From Tillus elongatus (lineage: Eukaryota > Arthropoda > Insecta > Coleoptera > Cleridae): a stretch of DNA of 64,000 nt. Location of the stretch: positions 67,857,403 to 67,921,402 of the forward strand of contig OZ023266.1 in assembly GCA_964006375.1 (NCBI GenBank), given 5' to 3'. A model generated the notes under the pieces. The model saw only the letters and a list, made by a program, of their open reading frames with translations. It was not told where the DNA came from and did not search any database. Each line of letters starts with the position of its first letter. The first letter of the stretch is position 1. Below are positions 1-15,711 of the stretch, in pieces. The position numbers were made by a program, and so were the translations under genes.

Positions 1-1985
<1,985 letters not shown>

Positions 1986-4412
1986 CAGTATGTTCAAGAT
2001 AAGGAGGGCCACTATGGGGATCTGATATAGACGTTGTTAAATGGGACAAAAGTGGCGCACTCAAACTCTCAACAAATTGGCGGTTAGACATCTCCGAATT
2101 TATTTTTTTGGTTTTTGAGATATTCGGAAAAATTAAAATTTTTCAATTTTACATATTATTTTTTCTGGTCCAAATGGTGTCTTAATACCGATGACACTTC
2201 TACACAGCACTTTTCATTTTCTTTAACATAGCATTGCTAATTTTTGAATCCGATGTTTCGTCTTTGCCGGACCATAATTAATTTTTTTTTAAACACGGCA
2301 CTCAGTTCCTGATATTATATACTGAAAGCCCTTTTTATTCCAAATTCAGCGATGTATCATACTTTGTGGTTTAGTACCATTTTAGTCCTTATTTAGACCT
2401 TACTTAAGAAAATTCCTATTACGGACCTGTACATAGCTTTTAAACTGAAGAACTAAACAACCAGCTATATCAATGAAGACGTTATGTCACTTAGGCGTTT
2501 AATAATAATCCAATGGATGAACTTATGAATTGAGGCAATAATGGAATAAGCACTGAACAAATAAACTTAAATCAAAAAGACAAAAGTATGCTGTGAAAAA
2601 TAAATGAATGTGACAATAGCCGTATTTGGATTGACGGTAACATTAATTTGTGACACATGTTTCTTGTTTAATTTATTGTGTATTAATTAGTAACTGTTTA
2701 TAGTAAATATGTTTTCTAACGAAGGACAGTTTGACATGTTGGCATGATTCATTTCATCTAACCGAAATTGTTTTGTTGCGGAGCGTATGTACTTGCAGAC
2801 ATATACGGAAAGAAGACAGCCAAATAAAAGGACCTATCGCAAATTACTGACAAACCTTATAGCATATGGTTGTTTTAAAAACCTGTAGTTCCTCGGCAAA
2901 AGTCCGGCAATGAGCAAGCAGTACCAGTACATAATGTTTTATTAGCAGTTACTGAGGATCCCGGTATATCAGTCCGGCGAATTGAACGAAACGTTGGTAT
3001 ATCAAATTCAACGGCACATTTTATTTTACGAAAATAAAAATTAGATCCGTACAAATACAGAATTTGTCAAGGACTTAGACCAGGTGATTTAGAACGACGT
3101 CGCTCATTCTGTGAGTGGTACACAAGAAAATGCCAGGACAATTTTAACTTTCCATGTTCAATAATATGGTCTGATGAAAGCATGATTACGAATAATGGTA
3201 TTTTCAATAGAAGAAATGTTTATTATTGGTAATCAACGTATAAATAAAACGTCGAGGTCTCAACACCGTTATGCTTTCAATATGTGGGCTGGTATCTTCG
3301 GTACAACGATTGTAGGACCGTTTCTTTATCACCATACCTTAACATCAGAGCGCTACTTACATTTGCTACAAAACTATTTGGATGATGCTCTCGACAACAT
3401 GCCTCTGGAGAGAGTTCGCAACTGTTGCATACAGCAGGATGGGCTACCTGCACATAATTCCAGAGCCGTTCGGGAATATCTTTCAAGGAGATTTCCAGAT
3501 AAGCTAATCAGCACGTATTCAGAAACACCATGGCCAGCGCGTTCAGCAGATATAACTCCGCTTGATTTCATCGCATGGGAATACGTTAAGAATCATGTAT
3601 ATCAGCAATTTTTTTACATAACACGCTCTGAGGAGGTTACTTCTGCAAGCATTTGCCATTATTACTCCACAAATGTTCACTGGGGTTTTAGAATCGACAG
3701 TTAGAAGATGCCATTTGTGCTTGGAAAATAGTGTAAGTTTATTTGAACATATGCTTTAAATTTAGTTGTTTTGTTCGTATTAGTTTGTTGTTCTTTTAAC
3801 GTTTAGGTTTTCTGGTAATGTAATTTTATTTTTTCTGTGTTTATTCCATTAAATTATTGCATCAGTTCATTCATTGGATTATTATTAAACGCCTAAATGA
3901 CAAAAAGTTTAAATTGATATAGCTAGTTGCTTAACACTTAAGTTTAAAAGCTATGTACAGGTCAGTAATAGGAACTTTCTTGATTAGTGTCGAAAAAAAG
4001 ATTAAAATGGTACTAAACCACATAGTATGATACGTCATTGAATTTCGAATAAAAAGGGCTTTCAGAATATGATATTAGAAAATGAGAGCTGTATTTAAAA
4101 AAAGAAATTAATGATGGTCTCGCAAAGACTAATCGTCGGATTCAAAAATTACCATTTCTACGTTAAAGAAAATGAAAAGTTGCTGTCTAGACGTGTCATC
4201 GGTATTGGTGTAGGTTCACCATTAAGGACAGAAACAAATAATAGGAAAAAGGGAAAAATCAAAATTTTTCAAAACATCTCAAAAACCAAAAAGATTTTCC
4301 GATATGTCTAACCGCCATTTTGTTGGGCTTTTGAGTGCGCAACTTTTCTCCCATTTAACCTGCTACCGTTTTGGAGATCCCCATAGTGCCTCTCCGTATC
4401 TTGGACACACTG
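1986..4412 (+). mobile_element. Mariner-like DNA transposon with ~540-bp terminal inverted repeats (dead)
   Basis: The left end CAGTATGTTCAAGATA (preceded by TA) is the inverted counterpart of the right end at 4,395-4,412. Similarity continues inward: the 'actatggggatc', 'tttgagatattcgg' and 'gaaagccctttttattc' blocks and the 'ggcgtttaataataatccaatgga' block on the left (to about 2,520) all recur inverted on the right (from about 3,865). That makes inverted repeats of roughly 540 bp each. The element is about 2.43 kb and encloses a degraded transposase. A TA target duplication is present on the left and looks mutated on the right. Confidence 0.75.
2709..3704 (+). pseudogene. Tc1/mariner transposase relic, DD41D type
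   Basis: A cut-and-paste transposase, broken by several frameshifts and stops. The reading begins MFSNEGQFDMLA and breaks almost at once. A catalytic first Asp is visible in 'WSDES' (about 3,168-3,180, another frame), the second in 'QQDGLPAHN' (about 3,430) and the third in 'ITPLDF' (about 3,560). I count 41 residues between the second and third Asp, the DD41D spacing. 'NMWAGI' and 'PWPARS' are further family motifs. The longest open stretch is 169 codons from 3,195. It sits between long inverted repeats as expected for its element. Confidence 0.75.
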
Positions 4413-4552
4413 TGTACCAAATTTCATCAAAGAAGAAGAATCATTAACCATTTCAGAGAAGTTTATTTGTGTGACCCTTCTTGTATAGAAACACCGCTGT
4501 AACTTTTGTACTTAAAACGCGATTTTTTAGCGAGATCTCAAAAGTTAGAAAA

Positions 4553-4556
<4 letters not shown>
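4413..4556. repeat. Right-hand flank repeat
   Basis: Holds the 'gaaacaccgctgtaactttt' block shared with 1,795-1,815; see that entry. No coding content. Confidence 0.4.

Positions 4557-4642
<86 letters not shown>
4557..4642. repeat. (TA)43 microsatellite
   Basis: Pure TA tract followed by 'gatgctgtaaaaattg', at the position where the related copy near 1,868 has only 'ctatata'. Confidence 0.97.
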
Positions 4643-4644
<2 letters not shown>

Positions 4645-6119
4645 TGCTGTAAAAATTGTTTCCTATGCCATTCGATCACGGCCTACTATCTATTTAGATC
4701 TGGTTGAACTGAACTGTTACCTACCAAGTTTCATCAAAAAATAAATACTATGAACTATCACAGAAGTTTAACTTATGTTATAAATATTATTTAATGCAAA
4801 AAAGAAAGAAAGCCATTGTCACTGTGGTAACAAGTTCAATCAAACTAAATTGAATGACAAATATCAAACAAATTCAGTATTTTCTTGTCTAACGGACGTT
4901 ATTTTCTGCTAAATGAACTATTTTAACTTGCGGTAACCTAAAATGAGGTTCCATAACGATCGATACCAAAAAGGGGCTTTAAAATTTTGCTTAACCATTG
5001 TACGATCTGTACAATTTAGACCTTCTTTAACTTTAAAATTGACCAAAATCAAACACATAACTGGAATTTAACATAAAAACTAAAAAAAATTATACCATGT
5101 ACTTTTCTTGAATCTTGCTCAACATTATGCAATAGTTGAGCTTTACTTTCTTTTTCTAAACCACAAATTAAATTATTTATTCAGTTGTCATACAGATATA
5201 TTGCAAAAATGCAAATTTAAAGCAAGTAATTACGATATGATGAGATCAGATTTATTTTTATACACCAAAATTACCTCATCACGTTGTTTTTGATGGTATA
5301 CCGGGTGCACAATAGTTTTACCCAGCCTGTAAAGTTAGATAAATCGATATTTGTATTTACTAGAAATAAATAAATTCCAATAGGTAGGTACCTACTTTTA
5401 TCGCTAAAATCAAACATATTTGTACATACCTATCTTGAGGAAATTATTTTCATAAAAGAAAACGAACTTGTTAAAATAAATATCTTTGCCGATACGAATT
5501 ATTTAATTTGTAGGTGTTAAAAAAACATTATAATATGGACTCTTGAGTTTATTTTGATTCTAGTTTTAGTTTTGGCAAGGTAGATTCTCAGCAACACTTC
5601 CGCCAAAGCCGCTACTGCTCGACGAATAATATTGTTTTATAATTAGACAAGTGCGAAGATTGACACGTTGATGAGACAATTGATTCGTCAGTATGTCACC
5701 ATTAACAGGACGATGAAAGAAAATATCTGTTAGAACATAATAATACATGTGCAACAAATCGCACGCCTTATGACGTAGATATTTTCTCAGTTACAAATTA
5801 AGTGGTTATTAAATCAAGTGGACTATTAACATCTTTATTTGTTTTGTTTTTAACTGTAACTAGATTAGAATTGATTTGAGTTTTATTGTAATTGAAAACG
5901 GTACCGGTCTCAACTCAATTTGGTTACTAGGTTTATCAGAAAAAAGTGATTTCATTCGCATAAAAAAGTCAGAACTGAGAATGTATTCGGATATTAATTA
6001 GCATTACAATTAGTCTATTATATTGGTTTTTCGTTGTATGTTGACAAATGACGTTTAATTTTTTTACAGATTTTAGTTTTAAACTTTATAACAAATTGCC
6101 GTAGAAAAAAGTCGCTGAG
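4643..6119. other. AT-rich sequence without recognised genes
   Basis: About 1.5 kb. Small reading frames at 5,108-5,293 (+) and 5,566-5,757 (-) show no family resemblance. The second has an acceptor-like 'ttctaacag' upstream but no recognisable product. I see no repeat termini here. Confidence 0.5.
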
Positions 6120-6193
6120 ATCACGACTTTCGAATTTTGGAAAACATTTCTTCAAATGAGCGCGAACTAGACTCCCTTGAACCCATATCGCAG

Positions 6194-6255
<62 letters not shown>
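6120..6255 (-). repeat. Repeat end plus (TA)n microsatellite
   Basis: 6,120-6,190 is a reverse copy of the 'ggttctaggg...gcgctcatttgaag' repeat end. It is followed by about 30 TA units (6,195-6,255), which run directly into the next element's terminus. Confidence 0.75.
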
Positions 6256-6259
<4 letters not shown>

Positions 6260-7000
6260 GTTTTAAAAATGATGGTCTATGTTACAGGTGCATTCAGCAC
6301 AAAAAAGACTATTTTTTCATATAAACATGGGTCCGCAAATGCTTAGTTTTTTAAATACAGCGTGTTAAAGTTATTTGTTTTTGTCAGTTTTTCACGAATA
6401 AGTCAGATTAAAATTTTGACGTGAAAATTGGCATGTGGGGGTTTTCGAGGGCAAGAAATTCAAATATGTTATTGTTAATAACACTGCTGGAAGAGGGCGC
6501 CACCTGTAAGACATGGCTTGCATTCAATTGGCTATAATTTTTTGACACCCAGTAATATCAACCTACCGTATAGCTACATTGCAGCCCTTATCAATTGTAA
6601 GCAAAAAATGTATACTTGATTTTAATCTCCCAGACACACCATTTTCGAGATATTTCAATTTTTGTATGTCGATGTCGCTCAAAAATAATTCTGCGACAAA
6701 TCATAGGAATATATTTTTCACCTTTTAATTGCTATCAGTATGTGTAAACTTAATTTTCTCATTCTATCGTTAAAAATTAAAATCTTACCAGAAAAAAGAA
6801 CTGGCAAGACACAAACATGAATATAAAATAAAAAGCCATGACAACAAACTTTAAACAAACCATTTAACAAGGTGGTTTCGTTACGGGACTTGACTTTTGC
6901 GTTTTCGTCGTGACATATACTACATTTGACTTTTACGTTTGAGACTACTCACTATTTTGAAGTAATTAATTGTATTCTCCGTGATTTTTCTAATTAAATA

Positions 7001-7206
7001 TGGAAGTCTTTACCAACAATGAACTAACATACATGCATGTTATGTATTCACGGACTTTTGGTAACTGTTATTAGGCGAAACAACTGTATGAAGAAGCCTT
7101 CCCAAATCGGAGAATTCCAGACAGAAGGATGTTTCAACGGATTGACATCCGTCTGCGAGAAACAGGTACATACTTACATTATCTAATACATCGATCTGTC
7201 TCTTTC

Positions 7207-7289
<83 letters not shown>

Positions 7290-8187
7290 AGGTACCCTTA
7301 ATAAAAGTTACTGCTGATCGAGGCAGACCCAGAAGTGCACGAAATCCTGATTTTGAAGAGGCTGTTCTGGATGAAATTGAACAAAATCCAAAAATAAGTA
7401 CTAGGGAAATGGCCAATCATCTGGGAGCATCCAATGCAACGATAGACGAGTTCTTCACGAGCAACAATTGCGTCCATATCACATCCAACGTGTGCAAACA
7501 CTATCGCCTGAAAGAGATTTTATACCTCGCCTACAATTTTGCCAATGGTTTCTTCAACCTAATAATGTAGAGAACTTGTTGAATTGTGTATTGTTCACTG
7601 ACGAGTCTGGATTTAGGCGCGACGGGATCGTCAATTTTCGTAACAGCCATATTTGGGCTGATGAAAATCCTCACGCAGTTTTTGAAAGGCATCAACAAGA
7701 GCAATTTTCTTTAAATGTATGGGCGGGAATTGAAGGGTGCAATTTAATAGGACCAATTTTTTTACCCTAATGACTTAATGCTACAACTTATCTTGAATTC
7801 CTGCAAAACCAACTAAATGGGTGATTAGAAAATGTACCTCTTGACATAAGACATAACTTGTGGTTTATGCATGACGGAGCCCCCCCCCCACATATCGCCC
7901 TAAATGTCAGAAATTACCTAAGCAATACTTTTGGACGCAGATGGGTCGGACGCGGTGGACCTCAGCCATGGCCGGCTCGATCCCCTGATTTAATCCTATG
8001 TACTTTTATTTATGGGGGCATTTCAAAAGTATTGTTTATGAAGCAAATGTTGAAAATGTTGATGATCTGCAGCAAAGAATTGTACTTGGATGCGAACAAA
8101 TTAGAAATACACCAGAAATATTTTACAGAGTACGACGTTGTATGCTCCGCAGAATACGAAAGTGTTTGAAAATACAATTAATTACTT
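7001..8187 (+). pseudogene. Tc1/mariner transposase relic, DD41D type, with internal (TA)n
   Basis: Starts MEVFTNNELTYMHVMYSRTF with a stop soon after, then 'FPNRRIPDRRMFQRI' and 'RLRETG', the usual N-terminal helix-turn-helix region. The frame then meets a 77-bp (TA)n tract and resumes with 'DRGRPRSARNPDFEEAV' (about 7,320). Catalytic Asp 1 is in 'FTDESGF' (7,593-7,613), Asp 2 in 'MHDGAPP' (about 7,872). A run of ten C at 7,880-7,889 adds one Pro to the normal GAPPH motif. Asp 3 lies near 8,000, where the frame slips ('SPDL' then 'FYLWGHFKS' in another frame). Correcting for the extra Pro, the Asp2-Asp3 spacing is about 41. Confidence 0.75.
7209..7285. repeat. (TA)n microsatellite inside transposase sequence
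   Basis: About 38 TA units between 'RETG' and 'DRGRPR' coding blocks. It is bounded by GTACATACTTAC on the left and TTTACCAG on the right, so it could be a small intron-like insertion that gained the microsatellite. Confidence 0.9.
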
Positions 8188-8655
8188 GAGAAAAATATAA
8201 GTTATTGAACAATATCCAGGTGACACACATATGTCAAAAAGATCCTTGGTTCTCGGGCTGAATCCAGAATTTCTTAAAACTCGAAGTTTCCTCCTCGACT
8301 TTGGACCCATTTTCAAGAGGTTAATGAATTATAAAAGGCAAAGAATACTGAGGCTCCAATCTGCCTACTCCTTAGAGCGGTGGATAAGGGAAGGTTGGGT
8401 TGTTGTAGATCGATTCATGTAAACAATGTAAAAGGCCTACCAGTTTCTTTTCAAAAACAGAAGGACCACTATTCTCGAAAATGTTTGTTGTCATTCACTT
8501 TCAAAATGACTGCTTTCAGCTTATGTGACACGTTATTGGTATCAGGTTGTGTAACTCTGGTTGTCACCAGGCAAGTTAGTCAGTTACTAGTAATTAGTTT
8601 AAATTGTACAATACGTTTATATAATAAGCTAAGGCCTGTGCTGTATAATAAAACT

Positions 8656-10075
<1,420 letters not shown>

Positions 10076-10778
10076 CGTCAAAAAATTTAAACGTTCTTGA
10101 TTATGTGTTATTAAAGTTATATTTTAGAAGATTTGCAACTCTAATAGAACGACTTATAAATCCGTGATAAACGATACAAAAGGTTCGCCGAGGTTAAGCA
10201 TATTTTTTGATTTGATTCTTCGATTTCTAGGCCGATGTCGATGTTCAAATGTCATTTAATTTATTTAGTAGACTTATATATCAGGATATTTGTGAAACAG
10301 CTAGCTAAATTGAACAACCAAGTAGGTTTTCAAGAGATAACTAGCCATATTTGCCGCATGTGGTGTTTTCAATGAGATTGCATTGAACTAGACTGTCCTG
10401 GTCATGACCGATTTTTTTCTACTTCCTTCAGTGTTTATTGCTTTCTGATACTTATTACTTCCATGGCGTGCTGTGTATATAAATGGCAAAAGACAACCTG
10501 CAGATAAGTTATGCAATATCGGGAGCGTATAATTAATAGGGTTAGTTTCTCAGAGAAAAACGAACGAAATAAAAACAGTGCCGTTTTTATTTTATTTGTA
10601 TGAACATATTATGCTGTTACGTTACCACAATATTAACAAGTTTAAAAAAAAGAGATGTTTTAGCAAAAGTATGTCTACGATCATAGTTTCAACTTTTAAA
10701 AATATAGCAATACCATGTCATTTACATTAAAAAGTTAATATACAGAGTGTTTGAGGGATGTATTGAAAGATGTCATGT
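10076..10778. other. No recognised feature
   Basis: About 700 bp of unique-looking AT-rich sequence without domains, repeats shared with the rest of the window, or splice-like structure. Confidence 0.5.
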
Positions 10779-11420
10779 CGGACGCAGCAAGTGCGTTGTG
10801 GAAGTGAATTTTCATAAAAATGTTTTTAATGAAAATATGTTTTTAATACAAGCAGGCGGCATCAATTTCGTTACCAGTATAACCTATATAGAGAAACAAT
10901 GTAAAATATTGTATCAAAATAACTTATATTGCTTGAAAATGTACAAAAATTTTCCGAACATAAACTTAAAATGTTTCCGAGAAAACTGGTTTCCTAGCCA
11001 ACTAACCTTAGGTTAATAGCAAATTGTGTTATTGAAATTTGAAGCATTTAATGAAAATTCGCTGCCAAAACGCACTTACTGCGTCTCGTTTTTTTACAAG
11101 CATGCCGATGAAGAATGCAAAAATTTAATAATATAATGAGTGTTCGAACAAAAAATTGTAGGTATCACCAACGACTTATGGGCCAGCCTGTGATTGTCAA
11201 AATAATTTTATAAGATTTCATAAGACACCCCATAATTAACGTCAACAATTTTTTCTCGTATCTTGCACTATAACAATTATATTGACTTTTACCGTAGAAA
11301 TGCGTCACCTTGTATATATGTAAACAGATAAAAACTGAAACTAAACCCGGATATGGATTCCAGGGGGCCTAGTTTGCACTTATTTAAAGAAACCTGTTTA
11401 AAATTCAAAATGTTTCCTAA
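10779..11420 (+). repeat. Composite dispersed repeat, partial copy without (TA)n expansion
   Basis: Starts GGACGCAGCAAGTGCGTTG and carries the inverse motif ending near 11,089 ('acgcacttactgcgtc'), giving a ~310-bp palindromic unit like 8,656-8,962. Downstream at 11,313-11,420 it has 'ttgtatatatgtaaacagataaaaactgaaac', then 'cccggatatggattccagggggcctag'. The repeat end is thus present, but in place of the long TA tract there is only 'tatatat'. Confidence 0.6.
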
Positions 11421-12639
11421 ATGTTGGCAATTTTGACGTTTCAAATCTCGACTCACGTTTTGAGGAAAACCACCAAATTTTTTTTAATGCCTATAACTTT
11501 TTTCTTTTAACTTACAGACCTAAAATTGGCACATGGTTCACTTTTTATAATACAAACACGCGTACCAAATTTGGTTGCCCTTACTTTGTTATTTCCCGAT
11601 ATAAAAAATGGTTGGGGCTACTTCGTATTCACTTGAAGAAATCTTTTCAAATTCAAAAGTCGTGTTCTCCTCATTAGTAAATTTTTTAAAGGAAATTCTC
11701 TAAAAATGCACTCTCTAAGGTTGATACCCAAATTGAAATAACCGGTAGTAACTTTTATTTGCACGAAACAGACTGATACCAGTAGTTTTGATACAAAATA
11801 CGTATGGAGAAATTTTATCACCGTAAAAATTCCATATTTTTTATCGATAATAAAAGAAAGTCTGGACGTAGCAAGTGCGTTATGGCAGTGAAGCCATTTT
11901 TTTGGCGGAAGTTGTGTGAAATAATATTTTAATGAATTTTCGTGCAAAAATATAACTGTTTGAGGGCATTTTAGTGAAAAATTATTTATCGAATTTTTTA
12001 TGTAGACTTTTTAGACGGAATTTTGGTAGGAATATTAATTTTTCACGCATTTCATTGAAAATTGTGTATAACGGATTTTTCTAAACTCTTAGCAAATATT
12101 AGTGATTTTCATGGAAAATACATAGTAAATTTGCGTAAAAAATCGCTTATAATGAGATCACGATTTCTTTCGAAAATTTCATCAAATGAGCTTGCACTAC
12201 CCGCAGTAATGGAATTAAATTCATAATTCGAAAACAGATGTTTTTTTATGAAAAACGCTCGGACAAGTAGTAGTATAGTAGTATAGTATAGTATGTTTTA
12301 TTGATTCAAATTTTACAGTATGTTCCACAAATAAGCATAAGCTTGTGCTTGCAGTTAACACAATTTCATTTCATGTTCTAAACTAAACTATCAAAATATT
12401 TTTATAAAATGTCACTTTAAAAATTTTGTTCAACGTATGTTTCTTCCTTCTGCATTTCTATCAATAACACTCCTGCAGCTGCCACTAGTATTCCACTACC
12501 ATTATAAGAGAACTCATTCCAATATAACACCAAATTTCTTAACTAATATTACAATTCACACTACAATAATTTTGACGTTTTACTTGATATAAAGTAATTT
12601 TTTTTGTTTCACAGCTTGCAGTCTTAGTTTGCAAATTTT
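11421..12639. other. Degenerate repeat debris
   Basis: 11,440-11,720 repeats pieces of the composite family ('ttgaggaaaa', 'cctataactttttt', 'cttactttgttatttcc', 'attcaaaagtcg'). A solo CTGGACGTAGCAAGTGCG terminal motif lies at 11,861-11,880. 12,267-12,300 holds a short GTATA-type tandem run followed by 'ttttattgattcaaattt'. No gene recognised. Confidence 0.5.
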
Positions 12640-14490
12640 ACCGCTCACCATTTCATCCGCACCCCACGTTGATTTTTTTCGACGGAAATTCAAAGAGCAT
12701 ATTTTTTTATGATGGGTCCAACCGCTACACAAGGTGGAAATTAAATGACTCACTATAAAACATAAACCGTTTATTCTTAAATTCGCAGTTATTAAATAAT
12801 TGTCCATGATAATGAATAATATTTGCATGCAACCCGCCGCGAGAATAATGTCTGCTTTTAATTAGAAATCAACAAAAAATATATTCCTTACATTTTTATC
12901 TGCATAATCAGGTTTCCTACATAATGATTTGACTTGTACACGAAACTTGCTTTTTTGTTTTATTTTATTTAATCGCATTAAATGTTTGTTATAGTAAGTA
13001 CAAATTTTGGTTTTGTTATCTCATATCAAAAAACATTGCATGCAAGACCAAATAATTTGTTTATCTGAAACGTGTTATCTTCTTCACTTTATTGCAGGTT
13101 TGATAATAATTTGTAATTATTTCACCTTTATTCAGTCAGTTGTTAGAGGTGCACGTTAGTGAGATCAAACTTTGTTAAAACTTGTCAAATCTATTGCGCT
13201 TTAAGTCACAAAAACGCGTTATTTAACTGAAACCCTACAATTGAAATATTAAAGATTATTGGTTCCGGAGATAAATGTCGCTCCCAAGCAGAACTTGTTA
13301 ATATTTTTAATACAAAGCACACCGAGCTACCACCACTTTCTCAGGGAATTGTATCTAAAATTGTTGCGAACTTGGACACGTTAAACCATGCAGGAAGCTC
13401 GATTATGTTAATTATAATGTGAAACTTGATATTTTATTGACTTTTCAAGAAAATCCAACCTCTCTGACCCGTCAGGTGGCACGTGAAAATGGTAAAGGTA
13501 ACCCAACACTTTTAGGAACTTTAAAAACTGCGTAAATGCATGCATATAAACTACAACACTTACAATAATTAATTGACGGTGATAGAAAATTACAATTTGG
13601 CGAGAAGATGTTTGATATACTAAATAGGAATATTATTTTTCTTTCTGATAAAGCAACATTTGTTTAAAATGGCGAGGTAAATCGGCAACCTGCAGATACG
13701 AGGCAGATGAGAACTCCATTGGATGCGAGAAGCCCCCACCTAATGTCCTGAGAAACTCAACGTTTGCCTGGTATCGTTGGGATAATGCAATTGAACCTAT
13801 TTTCATCGAAAACCTTAAAGGAGAAATATATTTGGAAATGCTAAAAGACCAAGTAATCCTCGACTTAGTAGAGTTATTTTTCAATGCACTTGACGGCAAT
13901 CGTACAAACGAAAGGATATGGTTGCATCAAGACGGTGCATTACCTCACTATGCTCTTCCTGTATGGGAGTATTTAAATGAAACCTTTCCACAAAAGTGGA
14001 TAAGAAGAAGTTTCATAGAATGGCCTGCGAAATCACCAGATCTTACACGTCTGGACCTTTTATTGTGGGGACATCTGAAAAACAGCATAGGAAACGCAAC
14101 CTTTGGATTTGAACGACTTTAAGGAAATAATAACCAGGAAAATTAGGAACATCACACCGGAGGTTTTAAATAGAGTCAGAGACGAGTTTTACATAAGATT
14201 AATTCGCCGTCAGCGAGAAAATGGGAAACACTTTGAACATTTAAATGTTCAAGACATGCACAATTTAAATTTTTAAGAAGAAAAAATGTTCTTTTTGAAT
14301 AATTGTGAATTTAAGAATAAACGATTTAAGTTTTATTGTCAGCTATTAAAAATCCACCCTGGGTTGGGGGTTATGACTTGTGGACCCAAATTTTTGGTAA
14401 CCTCAAATAGAGAAAAACATGCACTTTGAATTTCCGTCGAAAAATGATGGGGTTGCTATTTGAAGAAAAAAAAATCAACACTGGGTGGGT
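12640..14490 (+). mobile_element. Third mariner-like element with ~150-190-bp inverted repeats
   Basis: The left block (about 12,656-12,810: 'ttgatttttttcgacgg', 'aaattcaaag', 'cgtttattcttaaattcgcag') recurs inverted at about 14,300-14,490 ('ctttgaatttccgtcgaaaa', 'gtgaatttaagaataaacga'). The two arms are diverged and have small gaps. A transposase relic in plus orientation lies between them, so the element is about 1.85 kb. Exact ends are uncertain. Confidence 0.6.
13213..14275 (+). pseudogene. Tc1/mariner transposase relic
   Basis: N-terminal fragments are readable in several frames ('IGSGDKCRSQAELVNIFNTK', about 13,260; 'LTFQENPTSLTRQVARENG', about 13,440). The best-preserved part is 'EPIFIENLKGEIYLEMLKDQ' (13,793-13,852) followed by 'LHQDGALPHY' (about 13,922) and 'SPDLTRLDLLLWGHLK' (about 14,034). 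I count 40 residues between the second and third catalytic Asp, one fewer than in its relatives here, because of a missing residue after 'KWIRR'. A frameshift near 14,115 leads into a C-terminal tail ending in 'HFEHLNVQDMHNLNF' and a stop at about 14,275. Confidence 0.7.
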
Positions 14491-14544
14491 TAACAATTAA
14501 CACGGTCTAAAACAACAAAAATTTAGTTGACGTGTCCGAGCGTT

Positions 14545-14601
14545 TTCATAAAAAAACATTTCGCTACGAATTCTGAATTTTATTTCATAACTGCGGTCCA
14601 C

Positions 14602-14684
<83 letters not shown>

Positions 14685-14853
14685 GGTGGCGCATTGAAAA
14701 CGAAACAGACCAATTTGCGTTCAGAGAATTTTTTTGTAAGAAACATGTCAATTTTAATATTGGGGGGGCCATGTTTTGACATAAAACTCAACTTTTCATA
14801 AAAAAAAACATTTTGCTACGAATTCTGAATTTTATTTCATAACTGCGGTTCAC

Positions 14854-14925
<72 letters not shown>
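14545..14925. repeat. Tandem duplication of a (TA)n plus mariner-terminus unit
   Basis: The segment 'cataaaaaaacattt...gctacgaattctg...cactt(TA)n' occurs at about 14,547-14,681 and again at about 14,797-14,921. Each is followed by CAGGGTGGCGCATTGAAAAC. The first copy of the terminus is only ~110 bp long and then jumps back to the flank sequence, as expected if ~250 bp were duplicated in tandem. TA tracts are at 14,605-14,681 and 14,858-14,921. Confidence 0.75.
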
Positions 14926-15699
14926 CAGGGTGGCGCATTGAAAACGAAACAGACCGATTTGCGTCCAGAGAATTTTTTTGTAAGAAACGCTGAAACATGT
15001 CAATTTTAATATTGAGGGGGCCATGTTTTCACATAAAACTCAACTTTGTCACATCAACCCCTTAAGGTTGGTAATAATAACCCTTATATTTTAAATAGGG
15101 AACATGGGACAAGTGTTACATGATTTGAAAGCTCTTTCTTTTCTGAATTCAGTACACTAATTTTTTTGGAAGTTTTATTAACTCGTTTAAAAATTATTCA
15201 CAGTTGGAGTTGCAAGAACGTATTTCATTCATTGTGATAAGAAATGCACTAATTAGTCCATTTTTCGTTACAAAAATCTAAAAAACAAAACCAAACGTTC
15301 AAAAATGTTTATTCAGTTAAGTAAGTGTTCAAATTGTTGACCACCAGCTTCCATACAAAAGTACATATTTTGTTCAAAACGAGCTCTGACATACGGCATT
15401 CGTCAACAATGCGTCGTCGTAATTCTTCCAGAGATTCCGGTTCTGTTGCGTAAATTCTACTCTTCAAATGGCCCCATAGAAAGAAGTCTAAAGGAGTTAA
15501 ATCCGGTGTTCTAGGGGGCCACTCAATAGCACCTCCACGCCCAATCCATTTCTCTGGAAACTCTCTGTTCAAAAACTCCCAAACACCTTGTGAAAAATGC
15601 GGAGGAGCTCCATCTTTTTGAAACACTAATTTATTTTCTTGATAGCGATCATCATTTTTAACACTGTCAATTAGTAGAGAGTAAACGATATCTTCTAGT

Positions 15700-15711
15700 A
15701 ACTCCAAATAC
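15700..15711. other. 12-bp target-site duplication, left copy
   Basis: AACTCCAAATAC at 15,700-15,711 is repeated exactly at 17,082-17,093, on the other side of the non-LTR insertion. Confidence 0.9.

Larger units (their letters stand above)
6256..8190 (+). mobile_element. Second mariner-like element; right end not identified
   Basis: Begins AGGGTGTTTTAAAAATGATG right after the (TA)n tract, the classic look of an insect mariner-type terminus. A plus-strand transposase relic lies inside. I could not find an inverted match to the left end in 8,190-8,650, so the right end is truncated, diverged or missing; the stated end is the transposase end. Confidence 0.5.
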
